Part shown: piece by piece, positions 24,854-32,644 of the stretch | Layout: each line of letters begins with the position of its first letter | Position numbering within the stretch: the stretch's first letter is position 1 | Source: Geothermobacter sp964501815 | GTDB lineage: Bacteria > Desulfobacterota > Desulfuromonadia > Desulfuromonadales > Geothermobacteraceae | Direction of reading: 5' to 3' | NCBI GenBank assembly: GCA_964501815.1 | Contig: CAZCUR010000004.1 | Coordinates: 1-64,000, forward strand | DNA: 64,000 nt | The notes under the pieces: generated by a model | Told to the model about the DNA's origin: nothing | The model's database searches: none | The model's input: the letters and a program-made list of their open reading frames with translations, nothing else | Translations under genes and position numbers: made by a program

Positions 24854-26344
24854 TCAATCGTCCCGGGTCAGGACCCGGGCGACAGCCCTGTCCCAGCCGG
24901 ACAGCAGTTTTTGTCTGGTTTCGGCGGCCATTTTCGGCGCGAAGTTCGCTTCCCTTTGCCAGTTTGTGGCGATGTCATCCAGAGAGGACATCAGTCCCGC
25001 CTGAAGACCGGCAAGAAAGGCGGCGCCAAGGGCGGTTGTTTCCGTGACGCGCGGCCGGTCGACCGGCAGGTCAAGGATGTCGGCGAGAAACTGGCAGAAC
25101 CAGTTGTTGGCGACCATGCCGCCGTCGATGCGCAGTGTTTGCGGTTCGGCGCCGTCGGCCCGGACAGCTCGCAGCAGGTCGGCGGTCTGGTAGGCGATCG
25201 CTTCGAGGGCGGCGCGCACGATTGCCGCGATGCCGGTATCGCGCGTCAGGCCGAACAGGGCGCCGCGGGCGTGCGGGTCCCAGTGCGGGGCCCCCAGGCC
25301 TGTGAAGGCGGGGACCAGGTAGACGCCCTGGTTGTCGGCAAGGCTTGCCGCCAGCGGTTCTGTCTGGGCCGCACTGTCGATCAGTTTCAGGCCGTCGCGC
25401 AGCCATTGCACAGCGGCCCCGGCGATGAAGATCGAGCCCTCGATCGCGTAGCTGGTCGCACCATCAATGCGGTAACCGACCGTGGTCAACAGCCGGTTGC
25501 GCGACTGAATCGCTCTGCTTCCGGTATTCATGATCAAAAAGCAGCCGGTGCCGTAGGTGCTTTTGCACATCCCTTCCTCGAAACAGGCCTGACCGATGGC
25601 GGCGGCCTGCTGGTCGCCGGCGATGCCGAGGATGGGAAGTTTGCGGCCGAAAAGGGCCGGGTCCGTTTCGCCGAAATTGGCGGTACAGTCCTTGACCTCA
25701 GGCAGCACGGCCGCCGGGATGGCAAAAAGCTGAAGCAACTGTTCGTCCCATTCCTGCCGGTGGATATTGTACAGCAGGGTGCGCGAGGCGTTGGTGATGT
25801 CGGTGGCGTGCACCCTGCCCCCGGTCAGGCGCCAGAGCAGCCAGCTGTCGACGGTCCCGAAGGCGAGTTCGCCCTTTTCGGCCCTCTGGCGCGCCTGCGG
25901 TACCTGTTCCAGCAGCCAGTGCAGCTTGGTGGCGGAAAAATAGGGATCGAGCAGCAGCCCGGTGGCATCGCGAATTTTGTCCTCGTACCCCTCCTCCTTC
26001 AGCCTGGCACACAGGTCGGCGGTGCGCCGGTCCTGCCAGACGATGGCGTTGGCCACGGCCCGGCCGGTCTGCCGGTCCCAAAGCAGGGTGGTTTCCCGCT
26101 GGTTGGTGATGCCGATGGCGACGGTGCGCCAGCCTCTGGCGTCGGCCTGGTCGAGGGCCGCACGGCAGACGGCCAGGGTGCTGTTCCAGATGTCCTCCGG
26201 GTCGTGTTCGACCCAGCCATCCTGGGGGAAAATCTGGCGAAATTCCTGCTGGGCGACACTGATGATGTTCCCTTTGCGGTCGAAGACCATGGCGCGGCTG
26301 CTGGTGGTCCCCTGGTCGATGGCGAGAAGGGCGGCTCTTTCCAT
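24854..26344 (-). CDS. glpK: Glycerol kinase
   Basis: 496 residues, the usual length. N-terminal phosphate-1 motif IDQGTTSSRA (10-18), then HDPEDIWNSTL, NQRETTLLWDR, the IVWQDRRT substrate loop, YFSATKLHWLL, GTVDSWLLWRL, GIAGDQQAA and GGMVANNWFCQFLAD. It phosphorylates glycerol to glycerol 3-phosphate in the cytoplasm. GGAGG lies five bases ahead of ATG 26344. It is divergent from glpD across 123 bases, which must hold the shared control region. I see no facilitator gene in the window. Confidence 0.96.
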   Translation of the reverse strand: MERAALLAIDQGTTSSRAMVFDRKGNIISVAQQEFRQIFPQDGWVEHDPEDIWNSTLAVCRAALDQADARGWRTVAIGITNQRETTLLWDRQTGRAVANAIVWQDRRTADLCARLKEEGYEDKIRDATGLLLDPYFSATKLHWLLEQVPQARQRAEKGELAFGTVDSWLLWRLTGGRVHATDITNASRTLLYNIHRQEWDEQLLQLFAIPAAVLPEVKDCTANFGETDPALFGRKLPILGIAGDQQAAAIGQACFEEGMCKSTYGTGCFLIMNTGSRAIQSRNRLLTTVGYRIDGATSYAIEGSIFIAGAAVQWLRDGLKLIDSAAQTEPLAASLADNQGVYLVPAFTGLGAPHWDPHARGALFGLTRDTGIAAIVRAALEAIAYQTADLLRAVRADGAEPQTLRIDGGMVANNWFCQFLADILDLPVDRPRVTETTALGAAFLAGLQAGLMSSLDDIATNWQREANFAPKMAAETRQKLLSGWDRAVARVLTRDD

Positions 26345-26467
26345 GAACACCTCCGGCAGGTTGTCGATTCTCATTGCAAGCATGGCCGGTTCCGATAGAA
26401 TGTCAACCGGCCCGGTACAGAAAACACTGTGATTCAGGCCTTTTAACCAGCGAGAGACGAGGTGGGC

Positions 26468-28087
26468 ATGGCCTTTGGCAGAGAGCAGGCATTGGCGCAT
26501 TTGCGCGCAGGTGCGCCCTTTGACCTGCTCGTGGTCGGCGGCGGTGCGACCGGCTGCGGGGTGGCGCTGGATGCCGCCAGCCGTGGCCTGCGTGTTGCCC
26601 TGGTGGAAAAGCAGGATTTTGCCGAGGGGACCAGCGGCCGCAGCACCAAGCTGGTGCATGGAGGGGTACGCTACCTTGAGGCGGCGGTCAGACACCTTGA
26701 TCCTGCCCAGTACCATCTCGTGCGTGAAGGCCTGCACGAGCGCGGCATTCTGCTGCGCAACGCGCCGCATCTGGCCCGTCGTCTGCCGTTGGTGACGCCC
26801 CTGTACCGTTGGCTCGAGGTCCCCTACGTCTGGTTCGGTCTGAAGCTCTACGATCTGCTTGCCGGCCGGCTATCAATTGGTCACAGCCGGCTGCTCGGCC
26901 GTCGTGACGCTTTGCGGCGCTTTCCGCTTTTGCGGGCCGAGGGGCTCAAGGCCGGGGTGCTTTACTACGATGGGCAGTTCAATGATGCGCGCATGGCCCT
27001 GACGCTGGCGCTGACTGCCCACGAGCAGGGGGCGGTGGTGGCCAACCGGGTCGAAGTCGTCGCGCTGCTGAAGCAAGGGGGGCGTCTGGTCGGCGCGCTG
27101 CTCGAAGATGGTCTGACCGGAGAGCGCTGGCCTGTGCATGCCCGGGGCATCATCAACGCCACCGGGCCTTTCGCCGACCGGCTGCGGATTATGGACCGAC
27201 CCTCGGCCGAGCCGATGCTGGTCCCCAGCGAGGGGATTCATATCGTTCTGGATGCCCGGCACGCACCGCCTGACACCGGGTTGCTGATACCGGAAACCGA
27301 GGACGGCCGGGTGCTGTTCGTTCTTCCCTGGGAAGGACACGCCCTCATCGGCACCACGGACACGCCGGCCGTGGTCGAAGAACATCCGCGCGCTCGCGAC
27401 GAGGAGATCGACTATCTGCTGCGCCACGTCGGGCGCTACTTCAATCTTCAGGTGACGCGTGAGGACATCAAAAGTGTCTGGTGCGGTCTGCGTCCTCTGG
27501 TGCGTGAACCCGGGGCTGCGGACACGGCGCAACTGGCGCGTACCCATGTCATCGAAGTCAGTCCCTCGGGGCTTTTGACCATCGCCGGCGGCAAATGGAC
27601 CACCTACCGCCGGATGGCGCTCGATACGGTTGATCGGGCGGTCAGTGCTTTCGGACTCAGCCCGACCCGGGCCTGCTGCACCGAGCACCTGCCGCTGGTT
27701 GGCGGGGGAACTCCCCCTGAACAGGTCGAAGCCCGCTTGCGTCGGGAATTCGGCCTGGACGATGCTGTTGCAGGCCACCTCTGCCATGCCTATGGCGATC
27801 GCGCCCCTGAGGTGGCGTCTCTCGCCGCACAGGGACTTGATCGACGCCTCGATGCCGCCCATCCTTATCTCGAGGCCGAGGTGGTTCATGCCGTGCGCGC
27901 CGAGATGGCGGTCCATGCCATCGACATCCTCGCCCGGCGCCTGCCGCTGGCGCTGCTCGACCTCGAGGCGGCGCGCCAGGCCACTCCCCGGGTGATCGAA
28001 CTGATGGCCGCCGAACGGGGCTGGGACGCCGACAGGTGCCGGCGCGAGGCGGACATGGTCGCAGAACGGCTGAACCAGGGGCTTTGA
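26468..28087 (+). CDS. glpD: Glycerol-3-phosphate dehydrogenase, FAD-dependent
   Basis: 539 residues. FAD-binding loop VVGGGATGCGVALDAASRG (22-40), then KQDFAEGTSGRSTKLVHGGVRYL, GALYYDGQ-like segment, INATGPFAD, GGKWTTYRRMA and a C-terminal helical domain with the family's EVVHAVRAEMAVHAIDILARR. It oxidises glycerol 3-phosphate to dihydroxyacetone phosphate at the membrane, giving electrons to quinone. ATG 26468 is preferred over GTG 26462 because GAGG is then at ideal spacing. It works with the divergent glpK. Confidence 0.95.
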   Translation: MAFGREQALAHLRAGAPFDLLVVGGGATGCGVALDAASRGLRVALVEKQDFAEGTSGRSTKLVHGGVRYLEAAVRHLDPAQYHLVREGLHERGILLRNAPHLARRLPLVTPLYRWLEVPYVWFGLKLYDLLAGRLSIGHSRLLGRRDALRRFPLLRAEGLKAGVLYYDGQFNDARMALTLALTAHEQGAVVANRVEVVALLKQGGRLVGALLEDGLTGERWPVHARGIINATGPFADRLRIMDRPSAEPMLVPSEGIHIVLDARHAPPDTGLLIPETEDGRVLFVLPWEGHALIGTTDTPAVVEEHPRARDEEIDYLLRHVGRYFNLQVTREDIKSVWCGLRPLVREPGAADTAQLARTHVIEVSPSGLLTIAGGKWTTYRRMALDTVDRAVSAFGLSPTRACCTEHLPLVGGGTPPEQVEARLRREFGLDDAVAGHLCHAYGDRAPEVASLAAQGLDRRLDAAHPYLEAEVVHAVRAEMAVHAIDILARRLPLALLDLEAARQATPRVIELMAAERGWDADRCRREADMVAERLNQGL

Positions 28088-28113
28088 GCCTGGTCAGGGA
28101 GAGGAGCCAGATT

Positions 28114-28152
28114 CCCCTCCCCTGGAGGGAGGGGACTGAGGGGAGGGGGAGG
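28114..28152. repeat. G/C-tract intergenic element
   Basis: CCCCTCCCCT-GG-AGGGAGGGG followed by ACTGAGGGGAGGGGGAG. It has a palindromic core, and four or more G-tracts on one strand could form a quadruplex. It lies between glpD and sfsA. Related elements are at 28981-29068 and 48852-48891. Confidence 0.6.
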
Positions 28153-28209
28153 TCTTTGACCTGGATTTTGGCTTTTGTTTCGCGGTGTTTCTGAATAACC
28201 AAGGGTCCC

Positions 28210-28902
28210 ATGAATTTACCCCAGCCGATGCTTCCCGGAAAACTGTTGCGCCGCTACAAGCGCTTTTTCGCCGATGTCGAGCTGGACGACGGCAGCATCA
28301 TCACCGCTCATACGCCCAACACCGGATCGATGCTGCAGTGCGCCGTCGCCGGTCATGATGTTCTGGTTTCCCCCAGTGACAACCCAAAGCGCAAGCTGAA
28401 ATACACCCTGGAGCTGATCCGGGTGAACGGTTTCTGGGTCGATACCAACACCCAGCGCGCCAACCGGGTGGTGGAGGAAGGACTGCGTGACGGCAGTATC
28501 CTTGAGCTGGCCGGCGGCCGGGTGCGGCCGGAGTTCCGCGTTGGGGCCAGCCGCATCGATTTTCTGGTCGAGCGCGCGCAGGAACGGGTGCTGGTCGAGG
28601 TCAAGAACGTCACCCTGACCGACGGTCAGCGCACGGCCCTGTTCCCGGACGCGGTCACCAGCCGCGGCCAGAAGCACCTGCGTGAACTGGCCGAGGCCCG
28701 GAAGGAAGGCTATCGGGCGGTCATCTTCTTTCTGGTTCAGCGCGGCGAGGCTGACAGCTTCGCCCCCGCCGACGCCATTGACCCCGAGTACGGACGGCTG
28801 TTGCGTAAGGCGGTAGGGCAGGGGGTGGACGTGCTGGCGTACCGCACCCGGGTCAGTGAGCAAGAGAACCGCATCGATGAGCGATTGCCGGTGTTTTTGT
28901 GA
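28210..28902 (+). CDS. sfsA: SfsA family protein (DNA/RNA nuclease SfsA)
   Basis: 230 residues, full length. Family motifs: RRYKRFFADVELDDG, HTPNTGSM, LIRVNGFWVDTNTQ-type segment, RIDFLVE...VEVKNVTL (nuclease core with D-x-x-x ... E-x-K) and FPDAVTSRGQKHLREL. Originally named sugar fermentation stimulation protein in E. coli; the fold carries a PD-(D/E)xK-like site. ATG 28210 has only weak GGG upstream. It is flanked on both sides by G/C-tract repeats. Confidence 0.94.
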   Translation: MNLPQPMLPGKLLRRYKRFFADVELDDGSIITAHTPNTGSMLQCAVAGHDVLVSPSDNPKRKLKYTLELIRVNGFWVDTNTQRANRVVEEGLRDGSILELAGGRVRPEFRVGASRIDFLVERAQERVLVEVKNVTLTDGQRTALFPDAVTSRGQKHLRELAEARKEGYRAVIFFLVQRGEADSFAPADAIDPEYGRLLRKAVGQGVDVLAYRTRVSEQENRIDERLPVFL

Positions 28903-28980
28903 TGTCCCTGCTCGTGGCCTTTCCCGGTGCTTGCCGGGGAAGCGGGACCGCTGAGCAAATGGGAAACTTTTCGAAATCTC

Positions 28981-29068
28981 CTTCCCCCTTGACGGGGGAA
29001 GGTCGGGATGGGGGTGACGTTCGATGCTTCCCCCTCCCCTCCATCCCCTCCCTCCAGGGGAGGGGAGG
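28981..29068. repeat. Pair of G/C-tract elements in opposite orientation
   Basis: 28981-29019 begins CCTTCCCCCTTGACGGGGGA and ends in GGGATGGGGGTGA. 29029-29068 is a C-rich copy of the same pattern reversed (CCCCTCCCCTCC ... CCAGGGGAGGGG). Directly after it, 29071-29104 carries a single CTCTGCG...CTCTGCGTGAG arm of the family seen at 17953-18269. No gene fits in 28903-29111. Confidence 0.55.
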
Positions 29069-29111
29069 ATTCTGCCCTCTGCGTTTCTGCGCCTCTGCGT
29101 GAGATAACTTT

Positions 29112-29321
29112 ATGCGAACTGTCGGCCTGATAACCGAATACAATCCCTTCCACAACGGCCATCTGCNNNNNNNNNNNNNNNNNNNNNNNNNNNNNNNNNN
29201 NNNNNNNNNNNNNNNNNNNNNNNNNNNNNNNNNNNNNNNNNNNNNNNNNNNNNNNNNNNNNNNNNNATGCGAACTGTCGGCCTGATAACCGAATACAATC
29301 CCTTCCACAACGGCCATCTGC
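29112..29321. other. Assembly gap (100 N) with duplicated 55-base ends
   Basis: 29167-29266 are N. The 55 bases before it (29112-29166) are identical to the 55 bases after it (29267-29321), both starting at the ATG of tmcAL. This is what two contigs sharing one k-mer overlap (k=55) look like when scaffolded without merging. The true sequence most likely has a single copy and no gap. Confidence 0.92.
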
Positions 29322-30523
29322 ATCATCTGCGGGAGAGTCGGCGTGTTGCCGATGCCGAGGTGGCGGTGGCGGTGATGAGCGGCCATTTCCTGCAGCGGGG
29401 CGAGCCGGCGCTGGTCGACAAGTGGCGGCGAACCCGCATGGCGCTGGCGGCAGGTGTCGATGTCGTGGTCGAGCTGCCGTTTCCCTGGGCCTGCAACAGC
29501 GCGCCGCTCTTTGCCGAGGGGGCGGTGCGCTGCCTGGAGTCCTTAGGTAGTATCGACGCTCTCTGTTTCGGCAGTGAGGCAGGTTCCCTCGCCGACCTGC
29601 AGGCGGCCGCCAAACTGCTGGAGAACCAGTCCGGGGCCATCGACAAGGGCACCCGCGAGTTGCTGCGGCAGGGGATCAACTACCCGGCGGCGCGCGCGCG
29701 GGTGGTGGCCGGGCTGGCCGGCGCGGCCGGAACTCAGCTGCTGGCCGGCCCCAACAACATTCTCGGGATCGAATATCTGCGTGCTCTGGTCCGCCTGAAC
29801 AGCGGCATGACCCCGCTGACCATTCCGCGCGTCGGTGCCGGCTATCACGATGAGCAGGCGGTGGGACAGATCGCCAGTGCCACCGGCATCCGGGCCATGC
29901 TCCGGCGCGGCGAGGCGGTCGGCGAGTATCTGCCTCCCGCCAGTGCCGCGTTGCTGGCCGAGGCGCGTCTGGAAGGCCAGATCAGTGATCCGGATGTCTT
30001 TGTGCGGCTGTTGGCGGCGGTGGTCGCACGTGATCCAGCCGCCCTCGATGCGATCTATCAGGTGGAGCACGGTTTGGCCGATCGGCTGCTGGCGGCGCTG
30101 CGTGCCTGTGACAACCTGGAACATCTCATCACCGCGATAAAGGCGCGTCATCTGACCCGCACCCGCGTTCAGCGTCTGCTTTGCTATGTCCTGCTCGGTA
30201 TGCGGCGGGACGAGATGGAAGAGGCGCTGCAGGCCGGTCCGCGCTACCTGCACCTGCTCGGCAGCAGCGAGCGGGGAAGGCGCTGGCTGGCGCGGACCCG
30301 CAAGGACCGGTCCCTGCCTCTGGTACAGAACTACAGCCGCATCCGGGCGACCCTGAAAAGGACCTACGGGACGTCGAGCACCGCATGTGCTCAGGCATTG
30401 CGGCAACTGGACCTGGAGGAAAGAGCGACGCAACTCTACGGTCTGCTGCTGCAGCGCCGGCCGCCCGGCAGCCTGCAGCGTGACTACAGCCAGTCGGTGG
30501 TGGGGCCGGAGATCAGTCGATAA
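29267..30523 (+). CDS. tmcAL: tRNA(Met) cytidine acetate ligase
   Basis: 418 residues. Nucleotidyltransferase N-terminus VGLITEYNPFHNGH with the HxGH-type motif, then MSGHFLQRGEPALVDKW, VVVELPFPWACNSA, FGSEAG, GPNNILGIEYLRAL and RLLCYVLLGM. The family (formerly YlbM/DUF795) uses ATP and acetate to make N4-acetylcytidine at the wobble position of elongator tRNA-Met. The ATG at 29267 is duplicated at 29112 by the assembly artefact; in the genome only one copy should exist, preceded by the sequence at 28903-29111. The C-terminal end overlaps the convergent TPM gene by 11 bases. Confidence 0.92.
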   Translation: MRTVGLITEYNPFHNGHLHHLRESRRVADAEVAVAVMSGHFLQRGEPALVDKWRRTRMALAAGVDVVVELPFPWACNSAPLFAEGAVRCLESLGSIDALCFGSEAGSLADLQAAAKLLENQSGAIDKGTRELLRQGINYPAARARVVAGLAGAAGTQLLAGPNNILGIEYLRALVRLNSGMTPLTIPRVGAGYHDEQAVGQIASATGIRAMLRRGEAVGEYLPPASAALLAEARLEGQISDPDVFVRLLAAVVARDPAALDAIYQVEHGLADRLLAALRACDNLEHLITAIKARHLTRTRVQRLLCYVLLGMRRDEMEEALQAGPRYLHLLGSSERGRRWLARTRKDRSLPLVQNYSRIRATLKRTYGTSSTACAQALRQLDLEERATQLYGLLLQRRPPGSLQRDYSQSVVGPEISR

Positions 30524-31148
30524 TCAGGTTGGGCAGCTCGTCGGTGTCGTCGGCTCGGCGCGGGAAGTCTTTTGCCAGCAGCTCGCCGCAGCGGGCGATG
30601 GCGTTGCAGATGCTGTCGCAGGCAGTGCCCTGCCGCAGCCCTTCGCTGATCAGGGTGACCACCTCATCCCAGGTTCCCTGTGGCACCTTGTCGTTGATGC
30701 CGCGGTCGGCCAGGACAAAGACGCGGCGTTCAAACAACGAAATCAGAATAAGAATGCCGGTGCGGTCGCGCGTCTCGTGCAGGCCGTGCTCGACAAAGGC
30801 GGTGATGGCGCGCTCCTCGACTTCGGTGTCGATTTCGGCCTGCGGTATCAGCCGGCGTTTGAGGGCCGGCAGGGCGCGGATGAGCATCCTGAAGAGCAGG
30901 AACAGCACAATCTGCAGCGGCACAAAGACCAGCACCGAATCGCTGGCGGCCAGCCAGCAGAGCAGGGCGGCCGATGCCGTGGCGAAACAGCCGGCGCCGA
31001 TCAGTTCGCTGCGCGGATAGTCGTAGCTGGCATCGACGATCAGCGGCACAATTTCACCGCTGGTGGTCGCCTCCACCTGGCGCACGGCCTGCTCGATGCG
31101 CGCTTTTTCTTCGCTGGTCAGGAATGTTTGGGCTTTCGGTTCGGGCAT
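30513..31148 (-). CDS. TPM-domain membrane protein (TPM/YgcG-like, without signal peptide)
   Basis: 211 residues. N-terminal part of a TPM (TLP18.3/Psb32/MOLO-1) domain with EEKARIEQAVRQVEATTSGEIVPLIV, two membrane helices (about 48-90), then the rest of the domain (about 110-190) with RVFVLADRGINDKVP and W-D-E-V. It is the last gene of the LemA-TPM-TPM group and is separated from the previous TPM gene by an inverted-repeat element. Function unknown; LemA/TPM proteins are often linked to envelope stress or surface structures. Confidence 0.85.
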   Translation of the reverse strand: MPEPKAQTFLTSEEKARIEQAVRQVEATTSGEIVPLIVDASYDYPRSELIGAGCFATASAALLCWLAASDSVLVFVPLQIVLFLLFRMLIRALPALKRRLIPQAEIDTEVEERAITAFVEHGLHETRDRTGILILISLFERRVFVLADRGINDKVPQGTWDEVVTLISEGLRQGTACDSICNAIARCGELLAKDFPRRADDTDELPNLIID

Positions 31149-31170
31149 GTTCTTATAATTCGTCAAGTTA

Positions 31171-31249
31171 ACCACCGAGCCACCGAGTGCACAGAGGAAC
31201 CTCCTGTTTTGAAGTTTTGTTCTCTCTGTGTCCTCGGTGCCTCGGTGGT
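31171..31249. repeat. Inverted repeat with 26-base arms
   Basis: Arm 31171-31196 and arm 31224-31249 are complementary at 23 of 26 positions, with a 27-base loop. The arms contain CACCGAG and CACAGAG units also found in the elements at 17953-18269 and 53088-53285. It lies between the two TPM genes and could also act as a transcript-stabilising hairpin. Confidence 0.75.
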
Positions 31250-31266
31250 GAGTTTTACAACCATGT

Positions 31267-31977
31267 TTACCAGCTCCCCGACGCGCCGCCGCCGCCGAAG
31301 CCGCCGCCACCGCCGGAAAATCCGCCGCCCCCAAAGCCGCCACCGCCGCCGAAGCCGCCCATGCCGCCGATCCAGAAACCGCCGCGGCGGTAGCGGCGTC
31401 GGCCGCCGGCCATGCCGAGAAGGAGCGGGCCGAAAAAGAGCAGCAGCGGCAGCAGCACGAACGGGTTGCGGCGCTTGTTCTTTCGGGGTGTCCCTTCGGC
31501 CTTGTACTCGCCGCGCACCGCCTCCACCATGGCCCTGACGCCGGCGATGATGCCGCCGTCGAAATCGCCGAGGCGAAAGTGCGGCACGATCTCGTTGTCA
31601 ATGATGCGTCCGGCGAGCAGGTCGGTCAGCCGGCCCTCGAGCCCGTAGCCGACCTCGATGCGCACCTTGCGCTCCTTTTTGGCCACCAGCAGCAGGGCGC
31701 CATTGTCTTTCCCCTTTTGGCCCAGTCCCCAGGTCTCGGCCACCCTGAGCGCGTAGCTTTCGAGTACCTCACCCTCCAGCGAGGGCTGGGTCAAGACAAC
31801 GATCTGGGTCGAGTCGCTGCGCTCGAAATCGCTCAGATAGCGCTCCAGGCGCTGGCGGGTTTCGACGCCCAGCAGACCCGCGCGATCGATGACATGGCCG
31901 GTCAGGGGCGGAACATCGAGGGCGAAAACCGGACCGGCGAGCAGGCCCAGAAGCAGGATGACCGGAAGCAACCGCAT
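31267..31977 (-). CDS. YgcG-type TPM-domain protein with Gly-rich tail
   Basis: 236 residues. Signal peptide (about 1-19), TPM domain about 24-150 (PPLTGHVIDRAGLL, QIVVLTQPSLEG, WGLGQKGKDNGALLLVA, EVGYGLEG, PHFRLGDFDGGI), one membrane helix near 172-190, then an extended Gly-rich tail (GGFGGGGGFGG type repeats). This is the common YgcG architecture encoded next to LemA. It starts four bases after the lemA stop. Confidence 0.92.
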   Translation of the reverse strand: MRLLPVILLLGLLAGPVFALDVPPLTGHVIDRAGLLGVETRQRLERYLSDFERSDSTQIVVLTQPSLEGEVLESYALRVAETWGLGQKGKDNGALLLVAKKERKVRIEVGYGLEGRLTDLLAGRIIDNEIVPHFRLGDFDGGIIAGVRAMVEAVRGEYKAEGTPRKNKRRNPFVLLPLLLFFGPLLLGMAGGRRRYRRGGFWIGGMGGFGGGGGFGGGGFSGGGGGFGGGGASGSW

Positions 31978-31981
31978 CGGC

Positions 31982-32560
31982 TCAGAACTTCACCTTCGGA
32001 GCCTTTTCGGCTCCGGCTTCGGCCTTGAACGGCTCCTTGCGTTCCAGATGCAGCAGGAATTTGTTGGTCAGGTTGTTGGGAAAGACCCGAATCGAGGTGT
32101 TGAAGCGGCGCACCGCCTCGTTGTAGCGCTGACGCGCAACATTGATGCGGTTTTCCGTCCCTTCCAGCTGGTGCATCAGATCCCGGAAGTTCTGGTTGGC
32201 CTTCAGGTCCGGATAGCGTTCGGCCACCAGCAGCAGGCGGGACAGGGCGCCGGAAAGCTGTCCCTGGGCCTGCTGGAAGCGGTTGAAGCTCTCAGGGTTG
32301 CTCAGGTCCCCGGGGGACAATTTCACCTGACCGACGCTGGCGCGTGCTTCGGTGATGGCCTGCAGCGTCTCCTTTTCGTGGGCGGCGTAGGCCTTGACCG
32401 TCTCCACCAGGTTGGGAATCAGATCGGCGCGACGCTGATAGGTCGCCTCGACATCGGCCCAGGCGGCAAGGACCGCCTCTTCGTTCGACTGGATTTCGTT
32501 GTAACCGCAGCCGCTCAGCAGCAGCGGCAGCAGCAGGATGAGAAACAGCAGACGCTTCAT
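31982..32560 (-). CDS. lemA: LemA family lipoprotein
   Basis: 192 residues. Lipobox LSGC (Cys18), then the LemA helical bundle: NEIQSNEEAVLAAWADVEATYQRRADLIPNLVETVKAYA, the A-R-A-S-V segment, and YPDLKANQNFRDLMHQLEGTENRI. It is full length and heads the LemA-TPM-TPM operon. Function is not established; the family is associated with envelope homeostasis. Confidence 0.93.
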   Translation of the reverse strand: MKRLLFLILLLPLLLSGCGYNEIQSNEEAVLAAWADVEATYQRRADLIPNLVETVKAYAAHEKETLQAITEARASVGQVKLSPGDLSNPESFNRFQQAQGQLSGALSRLLLVAERYPDLKANQNFRDLMHQLEGTENRINVARQRYNEAVRRFNTSIRVFPNNLTNKFLLHLERKEPFKAEAGAEKAPKVKF

Positions 32561-32644
32561 GGATTCAATCCTCCTGGAGTTCGGGTCACAGGGCCAATAT
32601 AGGTCCCGTCAGCGGTCACCGCAAGGTGGGGCGGCAGATTTGTG

